DNA of 64,000 bases. Source: a virus. Shown piece after piece: positions 16,122 through 23,233 of this stretch. Location of the stretch: the IMG/VR virus record IMGVR_UViG_3300023180_007965, positions 1 through 64,000 of that record; one strand, given 5' to 3'. The position numbers and the translations under genes are program-made. The notes beneath the pieces were generated by a model that was not told the DNA's origin, did no database searches, and saw nothing but the letters and a program-made list of their open reading frames with translations. Position 1 is the stretch's first letter. Each line of letters begins with the position of its first letter.

Positions 16122-16411
16122 TGGATTTATTACCAGAAGAGATTCGAAAAAACACTTACCTCTATAAGTTTTATAAAAGAGGTGAAAAAGCCATTATGTA
16201 TGAGCAAACAGAACCAGATAGTGGTATTACTGTTGCTTACGAGGTATTTAAAAGAAAAATAGATAAGCCAAAGATTGTTTTTGGAATTCAGCTCAATGAA
16301 AGGGAGATATTCCCAGGTAACGAGGATTTTGGTAAATGGGCTTGGGCAATTTCTGACGAGGGTAGAGCCTTAGAAAAGTTTGATTTGATAGAGAACCAAG
16401 TGGATGAATAA
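16121..16411 (+). CDS. Hypothetical small protein in the replication operon
   Basis: The 96-residue acidic protein has a tyrosine-rich N-terminal region (NTYLYKFYKRGEKAIMYEQ), then a predicted strand pair (TVAYEVFKRKI, KIVFGIQLNEREIFP) and a Trp-containing FGKWAWAISDEGRAL segment. No family is recognised. Its ATG overlaps the gp44 stop and its end overlaps the next ATG, so it is tightly coupled to the clamp loader. An accessory role in replication is possible by position only. Confidence 0.65.
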   Translation: MDLLPEEIRKNTYLYKFYKRGEKAIMYEQTEPDSGITVAYEVFKRKIDKPKIVFGIQLNEREIFPGNEDFGKWAWAISDEGRALEKFDLIENQVDE

Positions 16412-16748
16412 ACAGGGTTTAATATTTTTTTTAATTATTGCTTTAGCACAGTCGGGAGCTTGGTTCCAACAATTTTCTCAAGTTAGGTGGGATTGGTTTA
16501 GAAACAACACCTGGTTTAACATTGGGATTTTAGGAATTGTCCTATCTATACTTTTTGTCTATGGAGCTAGAGTAGGATACGCAGCATGGGAAAGTGTGTG
16601 GAAAGTAAGATTAATACAATTCTCTATCGGTGCTTTTGTTGTTTCTTTTTGGAGTTGGATAATCTTAGGTGAGGGTGTCAATTTAAAAACATTTGTTTGC
16701 CTTTTACTAGCTTTAATGATTATCATCATACAGGTTTTTTGGAAATAA
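16404..16748 (+). CDS. Small four-helix membrane protein
   Basis: The 114-residue protein is almost wholly hydrophobic, with four likely transmembrane segments at about residues 5-20, 37-55, 68-88 and 93-112. Size and layout resemble small dual-topology or half-size DMT/EamA-type carriers (final GEGVNLKTFVCLLLALMIII), but this is only a general resemblance. It overlaps the preceding gene by 8 bases and ends one base before the guanylate kinase gene, so a membrane protein is embedded in a nucleotide/replication operon. Its substrate, if any, cannot be inferred. Confidence 0.6.
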   Translation: MNKQGLIFFLIIALAQSGAWFQQFSQVRWDWFRNNTWFNIGILGIVLSILFVYGARVGYAAWESVWKVRLIQFSIGAFVVSFWSWIILGEGVNLKTFVCLLLALMIIIIQVFWK

Positions 16749-16749
16749 T

Positions 16750-17271
16750 ATGAAGAGACTTATAATAGTTGGTAAAGGTGGCTCTGGTAAGGATCACTTA
16801 AGAAAAATACTACAGGGAAGGGGACTTAGGTATTGTGTTTCCCACACCACTAGGCCCCCAAGGGAAGGAGAGGTAAGCGGTAAAGATTATCATTTTATAT
16901 CTTCAGATACCGCACATCAGGAGTTTATTAGATCTGGTAATTACTATGAATACGTAATTTTTAACGGGTGGATTTATCTTACCTCCCTGGATGAATTCAA
17001 TGCTAGTAACCTGTTTATTATGACCCCCTCTGGACTTCTTTCTATGAAGCCTGCGGATAGAAAAGAATCCGTTGTACTATACTTAGATATTGATGAAAAA
17101 ACAAGGAGATCTAGGTTATCTAAAAGGAATGATGCAGATAAGCTCGAAAGGAGATTAGAAGCTGATTATAATGACTTTGAGGATTTTATTGATTATGATT
17201 TTAGAATTACAGACCCTTATTTTAAGGATATTGGTGAATTTGGAAATTTAAATTTTTATAGAAATGATTAA
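16750..17271 (+). CDS. gmk: Guanylate kinase-like (d)NMP kinase
   Basis: The 173-residue protein has the guanylate kinase pattern: P-loop GKGGSGKD near the N-terminus, SHTTRPPREGEVSGKDYHF for GMP binding, and NYYEYVIFNG followed by YLTS. Later parts include a VVLYLDID strand and a lid-like RSRLSKRNDAD with arginines, then RRLEADYNDF. It would phosphorylate (d)GMP, or another (d)NMP, to supply DNA precursors. It is somewhat shorter than bacterial Gmk (about 205), mainly in the middle, and the P-loop has Asp in place of the usual Ser/Thr after Lys, which is unusual. The end overlaps the Rnh-like gene by 8 bases. Confidence 0.8.
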   Translation: MKRLIIVGKGGSGKDHLRKILQGRGLRYCVSHTTRPPREGEVSGKDYHFISSDTAHQEFIRSGNYYEYVIFNGWIYLTSLDEFNASNLFIMTPSGLLSMKPADRKESVVLYLDIDEKTRRSRLSKRNDADKLERRLEADYNDFEDFIDYDFRITDPYFKDIGEFGNLNFYRND

Positions 17272-18400
17272 TATACTTATAGATGGCAATTATATCTTCC
17301 ATAAGACCTTTGGTGTTTTTGGTGGATATGGAAATAAGAATCCCATGGATATCCTCGGAACTTCCAATGAGCAATCCATGTTCATTCGCAAGATTTCAAC
17401 TGATCTTACATCTTCTTTAAGATCTATCCCAACTGGTGGTAGGTTAGTTTTTGCTGCTGATAGTAGAAGCTGGAGGAAGGATGTTGAGATTGAGGGTGGT
17501 GGTTATAAATCTAATAGGGTAAAGGACGAAGAGGTTGACTGGAGCGTATTTTTTAACCTCCTTACTTCTTACGGGGAACATTTGGAAAAAATGGGATTTA
17601 TTTTTTCTAAGGTAAATGGAGCTGAAGGTGACGATTTGTTATATTTCTGGGCTGATTATCTAACCTCGAAGGGTGAAAATTGTATCATAATCTCTGGTGA
17701 CAAAGATCTACATCAGCTTGCAAGGTGGAAGCAAGACAATTGGACAATTGTGTGGAACGCTAATTCCAAAAATAATATACTCTCAGTTCCCAAAGGGTGG
17801 GAAGAGAAATGGTTAAATAAGAACTCTGAGGCATCTGTTTTTGACATGGGAAGCATAATGGACCCAGATAAGGAAAAGCTTAAGGAGTTTAAAAAGAAGG
17901 TGGATGTTAATGAGATATCCCCCCGGGATTTTGTTTTTGTAAAGATGCTCGTTGGTGATAAAGGAGATGCAGTACCTGGTATTTGGGAGGTAAAAAATGG
18001 TTCTAGAATCCAGAGGGTTACCCCAAAAAAGGCAGAAGTTGTATTGGAATCCTTGCAAACCACTAAGTGGGCAAAGCTACCTTTTTCTGATTTAATTGAC
18101 GATGATGAATTTTTGGAATGGACTGCTGGATATTGCATTAGGTTACTGAAGGATATAGACAGTAAGGAAAACAGGGAGAAAGCAGCTAACAACCTAAGGA
18201 GAAACTATAAACTTATGTGGCTGGATAAAACTGTTATACCCTCTGAAGTTATTAGTGGAACTATAGAGGAGCTAAAGAGAGGAATATCCTTGGAGAAAAA
18301 GTCTATAACGTTAGACAGGGTTAAGATAATTGAAGGGACAAATTGGGTAAGTTCCCAAAATGCTCCCAGCCAGTTTGACCCATTTAAAGACTTTAATTAA
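17264..18400 (+). CDS. rnh: 5'-3' exonuclease / RNase H (T4 Rnh-like flap nuclease)
   Basis: The 378-residue protein has the PIN/FEN-like nuclease features of T4 RNase H. These are an N-terminal ILIDGNYIFHKTF metal site, FAADSRSW, the AEGDDLLYFWADYL acidic motif, IISGDKDLHQL, and the helix-hairpin-helix-like MLVGDKGDAVPGI DNA-binding segment. It removes RNA primers and flaps during lagging-strand synthesis, together with the nearby ligase and clamp loader. It is longer than T4 Rnh (305), with an insertion around residues 185-215. Its stop overlaps the start of the gp62-like gene. Confidence 0.88.
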   Translation: MINILIDGNYIFHKTFGVFGGYGNKNPMDILGTSNEQSMFIRKISTDLTSSLRSIPTGGRLVFAADSRSWRKDVEIEGGGYKSNRVKDEEVDWSVFFNLLTSYGEHLEKMGFIFSKVNGAEGDDLLYFWADYLTSKGENCIIISGDKDLHQLARWKQDNWTIVWNANSKNNILSVPKGWEEKWLNKNSEASVFDMGSIMDPDKEKLKEFKKKVDVNEISPRDFVFVKMLVGDKGDAVPGIWEVKNGSRIQRVTPKKAEVVLESLQTTKWAKLPFSDLIDDDEFLEWTAGYCIRLLKDIDSKENREKAANNLRRNYKLMWLDKTVIPSEVISGTIEELKRGISLEKKSITLDRVKIIEGTNWVSSQNAPSQFDPFKDFN

Positions 18401-18825
18401 TGGAGCTTTTTGACGTAGTAAAAACCATATTCAAAAAAGATCAGGACTGGGATAAGGTTTCTAGAAATGATAAGGTGAGAAATTTTTTCATGATTAATAG
18501 GATTATGTCAATCCAGTTCCCGATACAGGCAGACCAATTCAATCACACTAAAATCTTACCAAGACCTGTAGTTGATTGGTGGCACGGAACCCTAAGCAAG
18601 CACTACACCAAAATTCCAGGATGGATATTTACGAAAACTAAAAAAAGCAAAAAAGGTTCGGCTGCTAATACGAACTACGAAGCTTCGCCAGATGTTGAAA
18701 AGTTTGTTATGAATAGGTTTGAAATATCCAGGAGAGAATTAGTGGACCTTAAGAAGTTTTACCCAGAAAAATATCAACAGTGGATGGAATCAATTAAGGA
18801 ACAATTAGATATGACAAAGAAGTAG
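18400..18825 (+). CDS. 62: Probable clamp loader small subunit (T4 gp62-like)
   Basis: The 141-residue protein has the layout of gp62 in T4-like phages: a short helical start, the FFMINRIMSI element followed by QADQFNHTKI, a central DWWHGTLSKHY helix, and a C-terminal helical part with a pattern like EISRRELVDLKKFYPE. It is shorter than T4 gp62 (187), as it is in cyanophages. Together with gp44 it would form the clamp loader. The match is from remembered patterns, with no single diagnostic motif, but the replication context supports it. It overlaps the Rnh stop by one base. Confidence 0.55.
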   Translation: MELFDVVKTIFKKDQDWDKVSRNDKVRNFFMINRIMSIQFPIQADQFNHTKILPRPVVDWWHGTLSKHYTKIPGWIFTKTKKSKKGSAANTNYEASPDVEKFVMNRFEISRRELVDLKKFYPEKYQQWMESIKEQLDMTKK

Positions 18826-18829
18826 GTTC

Positions 18830-18837
18830 GATATATA
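18830..18837 (+). promoter_or_regulatory. Candidate late promoter (GATATATA)
   Basis: GATATATAA lies 26 bases before ATG 18864, between the gp62-like gene and the next hypothetical gene, and marks a switch from replication genes to a likely late gene. Confidence 0.55.
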
Positions 18838-18863
18838 ACATATACGCTCCTAATGGACATGAT

Positions 18864-19406
18864 ATGAGAAAGGATTTCAGAAAACTTATAGAAAAGGTAA
18901 TTCAGAATTTAGACTGGGACACAATTTTCGAAATACACAAGGCCTTCAAATTTGGTATTGGTGAAGGGAGTGAGGTAATACCTGGATTGAAAAGAAAGAT
19001 TTTTAGCGAAGATCTTACAAAAAATGATGTAAAGAGCGAACTAAAAGCATTGTTAAGATTTGTAATCAATAATGATATTTCTAAGTTTTCTTACGGCCCT
19101 TGGATGCTATTCTGGTTTAATCAAGATTGGGATATAATGTTTGAAGATCCTGAGGTTGATGACCTGACCGAGGCGGAATTGGAGGAATTTAAAGTTGATT
19201 CTAGATTGGAGGTAATCTTTTCTCCCCAAAGGATTTGTTTGACTGTTGATGCTAGACCGGAAGTAAACGGGGATGAGTTATCAAGTGAAGAGGTAATTCT
19301 AACAAAAATGCTTAAAAGAGCTTTAAAATCTGAAAACTATGAACTTGCTGGAAAAATACAGGAAGTCTTGGATTCAAATAATTCTGAGTCAACAACAGAT
19401 AAATAG
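18864..19406 (+). CDS. Hypothetical protein with UVR-like C-terminal helices
   Basis: The 180-residue acidic protein has an N-terminal helical region (LIEKVIQNLDWDTIFEIHKAF), a middle with a Trp-rich FSYGPWMLFWFNQDW segment, a strand region RLEVIFSPQRICLTV, and a final helix pair LKRALKSENYELAGKIQEVL. The last part resembles a UVR motif, the short helical hairpin found in UvrB/UvrC. No enzymatic motif is seen. It follows a late-type promoter and is cotranscribed with the gene at 19425. Function unknown. Confidence 0.6.
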   Translation: MRKDFRKLIEKVIQNLDWDTIFEIHKAFKFGIGEGSEVIPGLKRKIFSEDLTKNDVKSELKALLRFVINNDISKFSYGPWMLFWFNQDWDIMFEDPEVDDLTEAELEEFKVDSRLEVIFSPQRICLTVDARPEVNGDELSSEEVILTKMLKRALKSENYELAGKIQEVLDSNNSESTTDK

Positions 19407-19424
19407 ATAAAATAAATTCAAACC

Positions 19425-19907
19425 TTGAGGTATATTAAAACTATAAATGAATTTTTTGATGTTGGTGTATTTGGTGACACTTATGGATATGGCGGAGCTA
19501 ATGGTATCTTTAAGGTTCAGTATAAACCCTACAAGGATCTTTCAGTTTCTGTTGGTCCTGACCCAAATCAAAAAAGGAATGTAAGAGGGTCTCAATTTCA
19601 GGTTGGTGATTTAGTTATAGGTATTCCTGTAGATTCCAAAGACAAAGTTGCGGGAATGATCGTAAGGGCGGAAAGAACCCCAGATAACAAGTCCTATAAG
19701 TACTTCGTACAGGTTCACTCGAAAGGTAAAGATAGCGAGGAGGTTTTGGAGCTTATCCCAGACTCCGTTGAATTTATTGATAACGGGGATAAAGGACACA
19801 AGCAAATAATATCCCACTTTAAACTAGATACTATGCCCTCTGGTGTTTACAATTCTCCTACGGTATACAACAACACTAAGCTTGGAATCGAAGCTATTGG
19901 AAGTTAG
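19425..19907 (+). CDS. Putative internal head protein with capsid-targeting-like leader
   Basis: TTG 19425 gives 160 residues starting MRYIKTINEFFDVG. This has the basic/aromatic look of the T4 capsid-targeting leader (MKTYQEFIAEA), although the INE and FF order is not exact. After this comes a Gly/Tyr-rich stretch and an SH3/KOW-like barrel at about 55-110 (QVGDLVIGIPVDSKDKVAGM) that resembles the KOW-like segment of the long acidic protein at 5161. No other family is recognised. Cargo status is weaker here than for the genes around the capsid gene. Confidence 0.5.
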   Translation: MRYIKTINEFFDVGVFGDTYGYGGANGIFKVQYKPYKDLSVSVGPDPNQKRNVRGSQFQVGDLVIGIPVDSKDKVAGMIVRAERTPDNKSYKYFVQVHSKGKDSEEVLELIPDSVEFIDNGDKGHKQIISHFKLDTMPSGVYNSPTVYNNTKLGIEAIGS

Positions 19908-19938
19908 AAACTTTTGATCGTTTGCCTGCTAAAACACT

Positions 19939-20820
19939 TTGATGATACTAGGCAGGAATTTAAATCGGATAGGTTATACTAGCAAGGTAATTGGTCCAAA
20001 GACCAAGGACGTGTCTATTTTTGCCGAAACTGTGTTGGGACTAGTTTCAGAAAATCAAGAAAGAGGCATATCTGTTACCTGTATAGAGGTAGAACAAGGA
20101 TTCCATCCTTTGGACTTTTCCGTCATCGAGGACGGTAGCCAGGAATCTGATGTTATCTGGGAAGTTTTCCAATTTTTGAAGTCAAATCGACATCGTCTTT
20201 TCTTCTTCCTGCCAAGTTACTATTTTTTGGGGAGTCAAATTCCTGAAGTTGTAACTGGCACAAAAGAAGTCTTAAAATCCCTATCTGTATTCCTTGACCA
20301 GGTTGGTGTAAGGGAAACGTCTATAATTCTTAGGATTGGTAGCGCTTATGGTGCAAGGAAGCCTACTATGGAAAGATTTTGTGATGTGATAGAAGGGCTT
20401 GAGAGTTCAATAGGTGAAAAGCTTTCGGTGTGTAATGACGAGAAGCCAAGCCTTTTTTCTGTAACCGATTTATTAAGTGGGATATTTTACAGGATTGGGA
20501 TCCCTATAGTTTTTAGATTTTTACCACATCAGTTTAATGCTGGTAGCCTTTCTACTAGGGAGGCTTACTTTCTAGCGGTTTCAACTTGGGTTAAAGGAAA
20601 GGTACCTATTTTTATGCATTCTGAATCCTCCGAGGTTGATGAGAATGGTATTTCCCTTTCCCCAGCACCCTCTGATTATCTAAGACATCGAATACCAACT
20701 TTTGGTTTAGAAATAGATGTCATCATAGATCTCCCAACAGGATTGAATGGGTGTATGCATTACTTGGCTAATTCGATTTCTTTCAAGCCAATGGTAATCA
20801 ACAAAATTGGAAAGAAATAA
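19939..20820 (+). CDS. UV damage endonuclease (UvdE/UvsE)-like TIM-barrel protein, atypical active site
   Basis: The 293-residue protein follows the order of UvsE-type endonucleases: NRIGYTSKVIG at the start, a helix with LSVFLDQVGV, then IILRIGSAYGARKPTMERF, an SVCNDEKPSLFSVTDLL segment, IPIVFRFLPHQFNAG, and TWVKGKVPIFMHSES. In UvsE the equivalent places read H-x-G (metal His), LENDD (Glu ligand) and D-x-x-HH. Here they are R-x-G, CNDE and L-P-H-Q, so several metal ligands of the three-metal site look replaced while the barrel remains. It may have altered activity or a non-catalytic role. It is followed by a base-excision glycosylase gene, which fits a repair module. Confidence 0.65.
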   Translation: MMILGRNLNRIGYTSKVIGPKTKDVSIFAETVLGLVSENQERGISVTCIEVEQGFHPLDFSVIEDGSQESDVIWEVFQFLKSNRHRLFFFLPSYYFLGSQIPEVVTGTKEVLKSLSVFLDQVGVRETSIILRIGSAYGARKPTMERFCDVIEGLESSIGEKLSVCNDEKPSLFSVTDLLSGIFYRIGIPIVFRFLPHQFNAGSLSTREAYFLAVSTWVKGKVPIFMHSESSEVDENGISLSPAPSDYLRHRIPTFGLEIDVIIDLPTGLNGCMHYLANSISFKPMVINKIGKK

Positions 20821-20831
20821 TTTTTATTGTA

Positions 20832-20862
20832 CGCTTCCTTTGCTTAGTTTTGTCTAAATTCT
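20832..20862 (+). promoter_or_regulatory. Host-type promoter with TAGTTTTG (-7) box
   Basis: TTTGCTTAGTTTTGT followed by CTAAA repeats the promoter at 13741, including the ACG/GCG-pyrimidine stretch just upstream. It lies directly before the Fpg/Nei glycosylase ATG at 20867, leaving only a short leader. Confidence 0.6.
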
Positions 20863-20866
20863 AAAT

Positions 20867-21661
20867 ATGCCGGAATTAGCTGAATTGAAATTAACCTCGG
20901 ATTTTGTAAATCTAGCATCTGAGAATAAAGCCTTTACTCACATTAGTAAGAACCCGGACCACAAGTGGAATGAAATTGACTTTGGTGAGGATTTTACAAT
21001 AGAATCCCAAAGTAGAGGAAAGGAAATTAAACTGGTGTTAAGATCTACACAAACAGATAGAACAAGTAATCTAATGATGACTATGGGTATGGGAGGGCAT
21101 TTTCAATGGGCAAATCCAAGGGAAAGCATTAAGCACACACATCTTTTTTTCCATGCTAAAAATGGAGGACACCTAGCCTTTGTTGACGTTCGTAGATTTG
21201 GTAAATGGAAATGGGGAGATTGGAATAAAGATAGAGGCCCAGATCCTACCACCGAGTATTTTTTGTTCTGTAACAATATATTGAAGAATTTACATAAACT
21301 TGCTTTTGATCATCCTATCTACGAGGTTTTAATGAATCAGAGATATTTCAATGGGATTGGGAATTACCTTAGAGCTGAAATATTGTTTCGAATACCCGAT
21401 GAGGATCCGTTTGTTCCTGCACGAGATTACATAAAGAGGAATACATGGGAGCTTTTTGAACTCTGTCGGGACATCCCAATTAAAGTTTATGAAATTGGTG
21501 GTGGTACTATAAAGGACTGGAAAAACCCTTTTGGGGAGGTTTCATCAGTTTCAGATCTTATGTTATGCTATGGAAATCCACATATGCTCAAAATTAAAGA
21601 CAGAGGTGGGAGGATGTTCTGGTATGACCCAAAATGGAAAAGAATAGAATATGATAGATAA
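20867..21661 (+). CDS. Fpg/Nei-family DNA glycosylase
   Basis: The 264-residue protein starts MPELAELK, so after Met removal Pro1 and Glu2 are in place as the catalytic pair of formamidopyrimidine-DNA glycosylase/endonuclease VIII. A conserved lysine sits in SRGKEIKL, followed by MTMGMGGHF, FVDVRRFGKW and the helix-two-turn-helix FNGIGNYLRAEILF. The C-terminal region (GNPHMLKIKDRGGRMFWYDP) lacks the four cysteines of the usual zinc finger and looks like a zincless finger. It removes oxidised bases and cuts the abasic site. It has its own early-type promoter and overlaps the exonuclease gene by 11 bases. Confidence 0.88.
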   Translation: MPELAELKLTSDFVNLASENKAFTHISKNPDHKWNEIDFGEDFTIESQSRGKEIKLVLRSTQTDRTSNLMMTMGMGGHFQWANPRESIKHTHLFFHAKNGGHLAFVDVRRFGKWKWGDWNKDRGPDPTTEYFLFCNNILKNLHKLAFDHPIYEVLMNQRYFNGIGNYLRAEILFRIPDEDPFVPARDYIKRNTWELFELCRDIPIKVYEIGGGTIKDWKNPFGEVSSVSDLMLCYGNPHMLKIKDRGGRMFWYDPKWKRIEYDR

Positions 21662-22358
21662 AAGAATTTTAGAGAATTGTCTCTTCTTAGATGTTGAGAC
21701 TGCAACAGGCTGTCCTGATTTTGAAACCCTGTCTGAGGTGGATCCTAGACTAGCGGAACTTTGGAAAAAGAGAGCAAAATACTACAGAACTGTATACGAG
21801 GATATGAACGGACTTGCTACTTCTGAGATTTATAAAGAAAAAGCAACTCTGGAGCCGGAATTTTCAAAAGTAGTTTGTGTGTCCTTTGGTGTACATCAAG
21901 AGAATGGGCAGTTTCGTATGACTTCCTTCTACGGAGAGGACGAGGAAGATATTCTCATGAAGACTGCTAAGGTTTTTAATAATGCTCTTGCTAAGAACAT
22001 GAAGCTCGCAGGACATAATATAAAGGGCTTTGATATTCCCTGCCTTGGTAAGAGGATGATTTATAAACTAAGTTCTCCTGTGCTTCCACAAAACCTTGTT
22101 ATTTGGGACAAAAAGCCATGGGAGATTCCATATTTGGATACGTCGGAGGTTTTCTCATTTGGTAGTTGGTCGCACCAAAAGTACCTTTCACTAGACCTTC
22201 TTGCTTGTTCGTTAGGAGTTGACTCCCCTAAGGGTGATATGGACGGATCTAAGGTTAGTGAAGCCTACTGGAATGATAGAGATTTTGAAAAGATTAAAGA
22301 ATATTGTGAAAGGGATGTCCAAACCGTAATAGACGTCCTAAACAAAGTAGCAACATAG
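21651..22358 (+). CDS. DnaQ-like 3'-5' exonuclease (DEDDy, PolB-exo2-like)
   Basis: The 235-residue protein is a predicted DEDDy exonuclease. It has FLDVETATG with Asp14 and Glu16, a middle LAGHNIKGFDIPCL motif, and a terminal YCERDVQTV (YxxxD) motif, in the order of the family related to the proofreading domain of family B polymerases. An internal segment with LSLDLLACSLGV is also typical. It probably degrades single-stranded DNA in phage repair or recombination. It overlaps the glycosylase gene and ends at a strong terminator, closing the repair operon. Confidence 0.85.
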   Translation: MIDKRILENCLFLDVETATGCPDFETLSEVDPRLAELWKKRAKYYRTVYEDMNGLATSEIYKEKATLEPEFSKVVCVSFGVHQENGQFRMTSFYGEDEEDILMKTAKVFNNALAKNMKLAGHNIKGFDIPCLGKRMIYKLSSPVLPQNLVIWDKKPWEIPYLDTSEVFSFGSWSHQKYLSLDLLACSLGVDSPKGDMDGSKVSEAYWNDRDFEKIKEYCERDVQTVIDVLNKVAT

Positions 22359-22382
22359 AATTTCCTTTTTCTATTTCCTTCG

Positions 22383-22423
22383 GGGATTGTTTGGATATAT
22401 AAAGTCCAAATAATCCCTTTTTT
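22383..22423 (+). terminator. Strong terminator with a late promoter in its loop
   Basis: GGGATTGTTTGGA (22383-22395) pairs with TCCAAATAATCCC (22405-22417), 13 base pairs with one G-T wobble and a nine-base loop, followed by six T residues. The T-tract ends exactly at GTG 22424, and GATATATAA (22394-22402) spans the loop. Confidence 0.85.
22394..22401 (+). promoter_or_regulatory. Candidate late promoter nested in a terminator loop
   Basis: GATATATAAAG lies across the loop of the terminator hairpin, 23 bases before GTG 22424. Transcripts starting about seven bases downstream would lack the left arm, so late transcription would escape the terminator that stops upstream transcripts. Confidence 0.6.
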
Positions 22424-23215
22424 GTGGGCGCAGTTTTAGATTTTAACAGATTTGTTTTAAATGAGGATAAGATTGGTTCTTTTTATAACGATGAACTAAA
22501 TCCAAAGTTCTGGGACAAATACAAAAACAAGAATGGTGAAACCCAATGGGTCTTTGATAGGCTAGTAAGAAAAAAGCTGCTTAAGATAGCCGAAGACTTC
22601 TATGAAAAATATAGTGATCTATTGGGAGACCTACCTATCGAGGATATACAACTCACTGGATCACTAGCTAATTTTAACTATACAGATAAGTCAGATCTTG
22701 ATGTTCACGTGCTGGTTGACTTTAATAAGGTAAAGTCAAAACCAGAGATGGTAAAAGCAGCAGTTGATGGTATTAGGTTTGTTTGGAATCTAAGACATGA
22801 TGTTGTTATTAGAAACCATGACGTTGAGCTTTATCTCCAGAATATACACGAGCCACATACAGCTTCTGGCCTTTATTCCCTGCTTAATGATAAGTGGATT
22901 AGAAAACCAAAGTTTGATCCCCCGGAGGTAGACGAGCAAGATGTAAGAAAGAAGTTTGATGGATTAGCATCCGAGATTAATCAAATGGAATCAAAGCTTG
23001 TTATTTCTGCATCACTTCCCAAAGATGCAAAGGAGATGTATAAAAGACTTCTTAGGCTGAAGGAGAAGATACAGAAAATGAGAAAAGACGGACTTTCAAA
23101 GGACGGAGAATTCTCGATAGGTAACCTCGCCTTTAAAATGCTAAGAAACGAGGGATATATAAGTAAGCTCATAGATTTAATTTCAAAAGCTTACGCTAGA
23201 ATTTATTCAGAGTAA
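22424..23215 (+). CDS. Pol beta-like nucleotidyltransferase with capsid-targeting-like leader
   Basis: GTG 22424 gives 263 residues. The leader AVLDFNRFVLNEDK has the basic/aromatic, LNE-ending form expected of a T4-type capsid-targeting peptide cut after Glu14 by a gp21-type protease. The core is a DNA polymerase beta-type nucleotidyltransferase: LTGSLANFNYTDKSDLDVHV supplies Gly79-Ser80 and the metal Asp91 and Asp93, and VELYL (Glu135) offers a third acidic residue. The C-terminal 80 residues are helical and basic. It may transfer nucleotides to RNA, protein or small molecules; the substrate is unknown. It opens the head-gene run, which suggests a packaged and injected enzyme comparable in concept to T4 Alt. 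Confidence 0.72.
   Translation: MGAVLDFNRFVLNEDKIGSFYNDELNPKFWDKYKNKNGETQWVFDRLVRKKLLKIAEDFYEKYSDLLGDLPIEDIQLTGSLANFNYTDKSDLDVHVLVDFNKVKSKPEMVKAAVDGIRFVWNLRHDVVIRNHDVELYLQNIHEPHTASGLYSLLNDKWIRKPKFDPPEVDEQDVRKKFDGLASEINQMESKLVISASLPKDAKEMYKRLLRLKEKIQKMRKDGLSKDGEFSIGNLAFKMLRNEGYISKLIDLISKAYARIYSE
23154..23161 (+). promoter_or_regulatory. Candidate intragenic late promoter
   Basis: GATATATAA occurs near the end of the nucleotidyltransferase gene, 73 bases before the next ATG. It is an exact match to the other elements but within coding sequence. Confidence 0.3.
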
Positions 23216-23233
23216 AAACTTTATTAGAATAGC

